Shown piece after piece: positions 57,886 to 64,000 of a stretch of 64,000 nucleotides of DNA. Within the stretch, counting starts at the first letter, position 1. Each line of letters opens with the position of its first letter. The DNA comes from a virus: positions 1 through 64,000 of the IMG/VR virus record IMGVR_UViG_3300030328_002321. One strand, given 5' to 3'. The notes under the pieces were generated by a model, which ran no database searches, had not been told where the DNA came from, and saw only the letters and a program-made list of their open reading frames with translations. Both the position numbers and the translations under genes were made by a program.

Positions 57886-60800
57886 TATTTACAATTCTTT
57901 TTATTAAATTTATCTTTAAAATTTTGTGGAGCAATCTCTTTTGGATCTTTAGCTGCTGGACCTTCTGTAGATGTTTCTAGTTTAGACTCTTCAATAACCT
58001 CTTGTGCAGTTTTACCCATTATATTTCCTTTTTCAAAAACAACTTTAGGATTATTAAATAGACTTTCATTTATACTTACAGTATCTACACTTAATATAGA
58101 ATAATGCCCTTCTCCTTGTACTCTATCTCCAACTTCGCTAGGAGCAAATAAATAGTCTTGGTATGTAGGAAATCTTGCTCCTGTAACAGGACTAATATAT
58201 TCCTCTGTAGTATTAGCTAATCCTCTATCTACGTGATACTTTTTATTATCTAAAAAAGCACTAAAATCTTCTTTAAGATTAAATTTTGAAGCTTCTGTAT
58301 CTCTTTTTCCTTTAGATGTAAAACCATCTTCAGATGGTTCAACAATGCTGTACACAGCTTTTTGATCATTTAAAGCTTTAATCATTTCACTTTCTGTAAC
58401 CCTTATTGTCTTTTCTAAATTTGGACTGTAATATACTAAATATTTTTCTCCACCTTTAAAGGAATCAAAAAATAAAAAGCTTGGATTTTTATCTGCATTT
58501 TGGGTTTGAGTGCTTACTGCTACTATTTTTGCAGCTTCATCATAGTTTTTATTCTTTATTAACTCTTCAACTTTTTTCTTAGCTTTTTCAGATAAATTTG
58601 CTGTACTAGTTAGTATGATTCTAGGCTTACCTCCAGGCACATTTTCAGGCCTTGCAATTACTGCTATTTGATCAATTCTACCTTCAGTTTGTTCTGTCTG
58701 TACAGCTGTTTTTATTTTAGGTAAATCTTTTTGGTTTTTATCAGGACTTACTTCACTTACTTGCCACTGTATTATATCTGTCTCTCCAGGTACTCCTGCA
58801 GTAAATGCTAATAATATATTGTTTGTACTACCACCTCCAACTTCTTCTTGTATATTATAAAAATAACTTGTGTTTGTTGCATCTGACAATACAGCATTAT
58901 TATAATTATTAGCAATTACTTCAGATATTTTTGTAGTTACTTTTTCACCAGCTTTTAGTTTTTCTAATATTGCTGCTCTTTCTGCACTAGGGCCTGCTGG
59001 GAGTTTTCCTATAAGTTCGCCTTCTAATCTTATATATATAGGAGTTTGACTATTTTCAGTAGATTTACCTTTATGCTCTTTTACAAAGAAATCATTTTCT
59101 ATAATTTCAAAAGTTACTTCTTTTCCTACAACGTCCCCAAGTAATACACTTTGATTAATAACAATAGGTTTTCCATCAAGTGTGTCTTCTTCTTGTAAGT
59201 TAGGAACTCCGTTTCCATCTACTCCTACTTTCTTTTTATTAGTTACCCATAGAGTAGGATTTTCTTTTAAACCAATACTTAACACTGGAGTTTCTTCTTG
59301 ATCTTCCATTGGTAATACGTCCTCAAGACTTAATTGTGCAGGGTCTGAGTCTGGTTTTACTTTAATTTCTCTTTTTGGAGGAGCGTCTTCTATTTCTACA
59401 TTTTTTAAATCTTGTACTGGTTCTTCATCTTCTTTAGTTTTTTCTTTTGCAATCTCTTCTGGATTTTTTTCTTCATACTCTAATTCTTCAATTGCTTTAG
59501 TTAAACCTGCAAGCTCAGTTTCTGAAAGGTCTGCATGATCAATACTTTTAAGATTTGTAAGACGCACATCTAGAGGAAGATCTTCATTTAATTTTAAGTA
59601 TCTATTTTTAGCTTCATCTTCTTTTTCTTTAAGCTCTTTTTTCTTTATTTCTGCATCAACTTTTGTTTCTCCTTCAGCATCTTTTGCATTATTTTTAATG
59701 TCTTCTTCTGTTTTTGCATCTCTAACTGCTTGTTTATCTTTAAGATCTTTTGCTGCTTTAGCAGCTGCTGCTTCTCTTTCTTTCCTTCTTTTTTGATATT
59801 GCTGTTGGAAGTATTCGTCTGAGCTAAGTTTTTTGTAAGCTTCTACAGCTACATTATTATTTGATAGTAATTGTATATAATCATTTGCCATATTTGCAAA
59901 TTCTTTAACTTTAATAGGATCTGCATTTCTTTTTATTAAAGTACTTAATATTTCTTGAAGCTTACCTTTAACTTTATCTACTTCTTCTTTAGCATTATAT
60001 TTTGCAGGATCACCTTCAATTTCAGGCATATTGTATAAACTAAGAACTCCGTCTCTCATAGGAACCCCATTTACAAGATCAACCATTTCTGACATAAGAT
60101 CATTCATGTTATCCTCTATTGATTTCATTCTACGATTACGATCTTTAATACCAAATAAACCTAAAGTAAGATCTGTTCTAAGCGCGTATTGTTCACCAAG
60201 CATTTCTTGCTCTGCTTTTACTTCTTCTTCAGACATTCTAGTTTTACTAAGCCCTTGTTTTGCTGGTATAGGAGGAAAAGCGTCATTTATATCTTGATAA
60301 GTTTTTTTAAAAGTTTTCATCTTGTCTTTATGCTTATCAATTATTTCTTGTTTAGTCAGTCCTGTTTGTTCTTTTATACTTTGCTCAGGATTATACCCAA
60401 ACTGTTTAGCAAATTCAGCGTCTTCCATTTGTGCTGCATCGTCTAGTTTTTGTAGATATACATCATAGCCTCCATTTTCTAATACATCAAAAGCACCAAT
60501 TGCTATTAAATCATTCTGTGCGTCTTTGTATGCTTTGTGATTACCTTCGAGTTTAGCTTTTTGCATTCTTGCTAAAGCATATATTTGGGCATTATAAGAA
60601 GCTCCTCTTCTTTGAGCATTTTGCATAAAACCTCCATTAAGTAAATCTGCTAAGTATTGAGCATTCTTTTTTCTTTGTGCATAAGGTTTACTTAATATAC
60701 TTCCTCCGCCTCCCATTCCTGTCCCTACAATAGCTCCTACAAGCATAGACTCTAGTCCTTCTTGTGTTCCAAACGTTTGTGAAAGGCCTTTATACAGAGA

Positions 60801-62006
60801 GGAAAGCATATCTTCAGATCCTCCATCAAAATATTTATTTGTGTGATAATCTGTTGTTCCTATTTTAGCGGCAAATTGCATTCCTTCTTGAAATGCTTCT
60901 GTAAGAGAGCTTTTGCCAGCAGGTGTTAATCTTGATAGCCCATTTCTAAACATTCCTCTTGCTCCTAATTGGCTTATTGCTTTACCAGCTGCGTCTAAAA
61001 CTACATCCTCATTTTGTTTTAATGCTGCTCTATATCCAGAAACTCTTTTTCCAAACATAAGTAAATTTGTAGGAGCTAATACAGCTATATTCGCTAGAAA
61101 GTCTGCGTTACCTGCATCATAAGATGCTTCTCTAATATCAGCTAGTATTTTTTCTCCTAATTGATATTCACTTTGTAAACCTCTTTCTTCTAACTCTTTA
61201 GCAACTAAAGAATCGTATGCATTTCTTTGTGTTTCTCTTGCCTCTACAGAAGATTCTGCTAAAGACATATATATTCCCACTTCTGCTGTATTTAACGCAT
61301 TAAGTAATCTTTTACCTTTACTTGCTTTAAAAGCTTTATCTGCTAATTGTGTACCAGTTGTCATAGCTTTTGATAAATCATACATTTTTTTCATCTTAGA
61401 AGCTTTTCCTACTAAACTAACTCCTTTCGCCATCATCCCTACTCCTCCGGTTAAATAAACTGTAGCTAAAGAACCTATACTATATCCAAATCCATTAGCT
61501 ACAGTATCTGCCCAAAAATTAGCTGTTCCAAGTTTTTGACCAATATGCATGTCATTTTCTGCTTGAGTTCTATAATTAGGCATAACCTCACGCATCCATT
61601 CATTTCCTTTATCTATACTTTTACCAACAAAATTATCATAGTATGCTCCTCCTGTAGCTAGCTCTCCTAGTCCAGCAATAACTCCTACTGTATTTTCTAC
61701 CAAAGCTCCTACAGTTGTAACTAATGCTTTACTTATACCATTACGCCATTTTTCTCCCGTACTTTGAAGCCTTGCTCTTTGCTCATCCCAATTAAAATGT
61801 CTAGTAGTAGGAACATTGTACTTTTTATATTTACTTAAATCATCTGTATAAATATTTGTAAAATTTATAGAGTCATAAGGATCTATATTTCGCTTAATTA
61901 TTGGAAGTCCTTCTATGTCTTCTGTTCTAATTTGAAAGCCTTTTTGCTTAGGTAGATTAGTTTTACTATCTAAATCTACATCGTTAGTCTGTAGTTGTAT
62001 AGCCAT
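57885..62006 (-). CDS. giant virion-cargo protein with hydrophobic N-terminal region
   Basis: 1,373 aa. Residues 75-215 have several hydrophobic, Gly-rich stretches (VTTVGALVENTVGVIAGLGE, GYSIGSLATVYLTGGVGMM) that could cross a membrane. A long charged coiled region follows (about residues 560-900, for example KAAKDLKDKQAVRDAKTEED). The C-terminal third is beta-rich. Such designs suit ejected proteins that form a channel or carry partners into the cell. No enzymatic motif. It lies between the RNA polymerase gene and the partial cargo gene with 1- and 3-nt spacing. Confidence 0.72.
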   Translation of the reverse strand: MAIQLQTNDVDLDSKTNLPKQKGFQIRTEDIEGLPIIKRNIDPYDSINFTNIYTDDLSKYKKYNVPTTRHFNWDEQRARLQSTGEKWRNGISKALVTTVGALVENTVGVIAGLGELATGGAYYDNFVGKSIDKGNEWMREVMPNYRTQAENDMHIGQKLGTANFWADTVANGFGYSIGSLATVYLTGGVGMMAKGVSLVGKASKMKKMYDLSKAMTTGTQLADKAFKASKGKRLLNALNTAEVGIYMSLAESSVEARETQRNAYDSLVAKELEERGLQSEYQLGEKILADIREASYDAGNADFLANIAVLAPTNLLMFGKRVSGYRAALKQNEDVVLDAAGKAISQLGARGMFRNGLSRLTPAGKSSLTEAFQEGMQFAAKIGTTDYHTNKYFDGGSEDMLSSLYKGLSQTFGTQEGLESMLVGAIVGTGMGGGGSILSKPYAQRKKNAQYLADLLNGGFMQNAQRRGASYNAQIYALARMQKAKLEGNHKAYKDAQNDLIAIGAFDVLENGGYDVYLQKLDDAAQMEDAEFAKQFGYNPEQSIKEQTGLTKQEIIDKHKDKMKTFKKTYQDINDAFPPIPAKQGLSKTRMSEEEVKAEQEMLGEQYALRTDLTLGLFGIKDRNRRMKSIEDNMNDLMSEMVDLVNGVPMRDGVLSLYNMPEIEGDPAKYNAKEEVDKVKGKLQEILSTLIKRNADPIKVKEFANMANDYIQLLSNNNVAVEAYKKLSSDEYFQQQYQKRRKEREAAAAKAAKDLKDKQAVRDAKTEEDIKNNAKDAEGETKVDAEIKKKELKEKEDEAKNRYLKLNEDLPLDVRLTNLKSIDHADLSETELAGLTKAIEELEYEEKNPEEIAKEKTKEDEEPVQDLKNVEIEDAPPKREIKVKPDSDPAQLSLEDVLPMEDQEETPVLSIGLKENPTLWVTNKKKVGVDGNGVPNLQEEDTLDGKPIVINQSVLLGDVVGKEVTFEIIENDFFVKEHKGKSTENSQTPIYIRLEGELIGKLPAGPSAERAAILEKLKAGEKVTTKISEVIANNYNNAVLSDATNTSYFYNIQEEVGGGSTNNILLAFTAGVPGETDIIQWQVSEVSPDKNQKDLPKIKTAVQTEQTEGRIDQIAVIARPENVPGGKPRIILTSTANLSEKAKKKVEELIKNKNYDEAAKIVAVSTQTQNADKNPSFLFFDSFKGGEKYLVYYSPNLEKTIRVTESEMIKALNDQKAVYSIVEPSEDGFTSKGKRDTEASKFNLKEDFSAFLDNKKYHVDRGLANTTEEYISPVTGARFPTYQDYLFAPSEVGDRVQGEGHYSILSVDTVSINESLFNNPKVVFEKGNIMGKTAQEVIEESKLETSTEGPAAKDPKEIAPQNFKDKFNKKNCK

Positions 62007-62009
62007 AAA

Positions 62010-64000
62010 TTAATATAAATATTTTGCGTAGGTATCTCCTTCATTATTAATTGGTTGGTCTAGTAGCCCTTCAAGAATTTTTAAACCTTCTGCTTTCGCG
62101 TGTGCCGTAGTAGTTATAACGCCCTCACTATTCATACTAGTAATTATAATAGGTTTAGAATTTTCTGAACCATTATCATTTTGATATTTAAATTCAACTT
62201 TACTACTTTCTTCTCCTTTAGGTCCTACTGTAAATATTTCTGGAGACCAGCTAGTTACATTATGCGCTAAGCCTTCTGCATATAATCTATTTACTTTAAA
62301 TCCTGTACTATTTACGTGGTTATCTATTGTAGAGTCTCCGTCAGTATAAGCATTTATTTCTGATGCTGGTATAAATATATATTCAGTATCTCCTATATCT
62401 TTATCGTTTTTCTTTACTTTACTCTTTATAGAAACTGCAATCATAGGAACACCGCTTGGATTAGCTACATTTACAAGACCTGTTTGAGCTACATTTATTT
62501 CTACAACATCTCCTTCTCCATATGTTTCTCTTATATATTGCTTATACCCTATTTTCTCTTCACCTGCCATAGTAATAACAGCTATGTTATCATTAAGGCC
62601 TTCTTTAATTGCATTGTTTATAGCTGTTTTTGTTTCGTCTGTTGTATCTCCATAACTAGTATCTACAAGACCATCAAACTTAATAGTATCATTTTTTAAA
62701 GTAGTTTCTATTATGTCTCTATCTGACTGCATTGTTCGTCTAAACTCTTGTACAACATTACCTAAAAATTTATTTCTTGCTTTTAATATATTTGGATCAA
62801 CTTCTCCTTCGTCTCCATATAATGCATTTACAAACTCTCCATACCCTCGTCTTTTTATTGTAGTTCCAGTACCCCCAGTAGGAGCGTAACTAACAGCTAC
62901 ATCACTTTCTCCTGTAAATGCTTCTTGACCTTCAAGGTAAGCTAAAGCATCATATAGTGTTGCACCTTCTTCAAGTGCCCCTGCTTTAATCAACCCTGCT
63001 AATATATCTTCACGCGATAAGTACTGATTCTGTTCTTTATACGGGAGAGTTGTTCCAGGTAATCTTTCAGGTTCTACAAGATCTTTAGATTTACGTTCTT
63101 TATAAGCTTGCTCAGTTTCACCATCTTTATATACTGAATTTTTTGCTTCGTTTAATCTAATATTTGCAAGAGTTTGTTTGTCTCTTGCTCTTCTAAGATT
63201 TTTAATATCTCCAATTAAAGTTTCTTTACCAACTTTGTTATCTTCAGGCATTAAAGCTAAAATTTCTTCTATTTCTGCATCTGTATCTGCATTGTATAAT
63301 AGCTCAGCTGAAACATTTCTATCTGCATATTCTGTTGTAGTTTTATCTATGATTGAAACTTGTTCAGCTAAATGCTTTTGTATTTGTGGTGTAGTAGTAC
63401 CACCAATAACTACAGAAGTCATAGCACCGCTAACGCCTGTATTAAAAAATACTTGTGGTTTATCTTTATTGCTACCACCTGATCCTACACCATCTTCATC
63501 TAATACACTTGGAGTTTCTGAATAAGCTTCGTTTCTATAAACATATTTATTTTGTGCATCTTTTAAATATTCTTTCTTTAAGTCATCATGAGTTACACCA
63601 ACTAAAGTATTTCTAGCTCCGTTTGTTTCAACATTTTTTAGAATTCTTTCTTTATAGTCTTCATAGTATTGTACTGTTTCTGCTCTTTTCTCATCTGATA
63701 GATCTTTATCAGCAATTGTTTCATCTATTTTAGAATCTATACTAGCTAAAGAATTATTTATTTTTTCTTGTGCTTCTTCATCAGTAAGCATATAAGTACT
63801 AAGATCTGCTTCTTGTCTAAGATATGCGTGTACATCATCTCTTTTTAATACTGCATTAGTTACGTTTGCAACTAAGTTTGAATCTACTTCTCCTAGTATT
63901 TTTTTTCCTTTTTTAACTAGCCATACAGGATTTCCTGCTTTACTTTTTTCTACACCATCTAAAGGGTATCTATCTAAAACTATTTCAAAGTCACCATCAC
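62010..64000 (-). CDS. large virion-cargo protein, truncated by window end
   Basis: At least 662 aa. The frame stays open to the last base, so the ATG at 63791 is probably internal. Upstream residues read DGDFEIVLDRYPLDG, then KAGNPVWLVKKGKK. The visible protein has a charged helical middle (ADKDLSDEKRAETVQYYEDY) and a beta-rich C-terminal third (IAVITMAGEEKIGYKQYI, YIFIPASEINAY). No catalytic motif. It is the first visible gene of the giant-protein unit and probably another ejected or internal virion protein. Confidence 0.7.
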   Translation of the reverse strand, partial: DGDFEIVLDRYPLDGVEKSKAGNPVWLVKKGKKILGEVDSNLVANVTNAVLKRDDVHAYLRQEADLSTYMLTDEEAQEKINNSLASIDSKIDETIADKDLSDEKRAETVQYYEDYKERILKNVETNGARNTLVGVTHDDLKKEYLKDAQNKYVYRNEAYSETPSVLDEDGVGSGGSNKDKPQVFFNTGVSGAMTSVVIGGTTTPQIQKHLAEQVSIIDKTTTEYADRNVSAELLYNADTDAEIEEILALMPEDNKVGKETLIGDIKNLRRARDKQTLANIRLNEAKNSVYKDGETEQAYKERKSKDLVEPERLPGTTLPYKEQNQYLSREDILAGLIKAGALEEGATLYDALAYLEGQEAFTGESDVAVSYAPTGGTGTTIKRRGYGEFVNALYGDEGEVDPNILKARNKFLGNVVQEFRRTMQSDRDIIETTLKNDTIKFDGLVDTSYGDTTDETKTAINNAIKEGLNDNIAVITMAGEEKIGYKQYIRETYGEGDVVEINVAQTGLVNVANPSGVPMIAVSIKSKVKKNDKDIGDTEYIFIPASEINAYTDGDSTIDNHVNSTGFKVNRLYAEGLAHNVTSWSPEIFTVGPKGEESSKVEFKYQNDNGSENSKPIIITSMNSEGVITTTAHAKAEGLKILEGLLDQPINNEGDTYAKYLY

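Noticed and set aside
1-64000. Stop-codon reassignment (TAG or TGA as sense), known in some crAss-like phages
   Set aside because: Giant ORFs are intact under the standard code, TAG ends genes at 39531 and 44663, and TGA ends several tightly coupled genes.

Overview
The window is about 64 kb of a tailed, apparently virulent phage genome of the crAss-like group (order Crassvirales). The host is probably a marine or aquatic flavobacterium. The support is: (i) a 2,022-residue protein carrying the DFDID active-site motif of crAss-like virion RNA polymerases, flanked by three other very long ORFs (1,473, 1,373 and more than 662 aa), one with a metalloprotease HEFGH motif; (ii) a packaging and capsid cluster with an HU/IHF-like protein, large terminase, portal, scaffold-like protein and major capsid protein; (iii) very AT-rich DNA, starts without Shine-Dalgarno sequences, at least one Bacteroidota-type promoter (TTG-N20-TATATTTG), and secreted or lipoprotein-type proteins with flavobacterial features. 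I saw no integrase, tRNA gene or CRISPR array. The standard genetic code fits. Both window ends cut through genes. Assignments rest on recognised motifs and gene order, not on database searches.

Layout. (a) 1-26.1 kb, minus strand: read from 26.1 kb leftward, a GroES-like cochaperonin, several small proteins, a winged-helix protein, a zinc ribbon, the HU-like protein, terminase, a SET-domain protein, portal, a zincin/lysozyme-like virion protein, scaffold, major capsid protein, further structural proteins, a 1,527-aa fibre-like protein with eight DDGSC-type repeats, then a terminal group of a nuclease, a holin-like protein, a thioredoxin-like protein and other exported proteins. (b) 26.14-26.75 kb: the divergent control region, with a structured leader for the left arm. 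(c) 26.7-46.8 kb, plus strand: small early proteins, then replication and recombination (family A DNA polymerase, SF2 helicase, DnaB-like helicase, Sak4-like ATPase, SSB, primase, phosphoesterase, PD-(D/E)XK nuclease, 5'-3' exonuclease), a rIIA / radical-SAM / rIIB block and a nucleotide-modification-associated protein. (d) 46.8-64 kb, minus strand, converging on (c) at a bidirectional terminator: a lipoprotein and the giant virion-cargo and RNA polymerase genes.

The most unusual feature is not a gene. Intergenic gaps of the plus-strand arm repeatedly hold RNA elements closed by 11-17 bp helices around 45-91 nt loops. Four of them share an ATGAG-(n)-GAGG-type arm. Nearby are a probable pseudoknot and a three-way junction, and the left arm begins with its own roughly 320-nt folded leader. 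Six plus-strand genes also carry a nearly identical AACCAATTAAAC box just upstream of their start codons. Together these suggest an RNA-level expression programme that the protein annotation does not explain.
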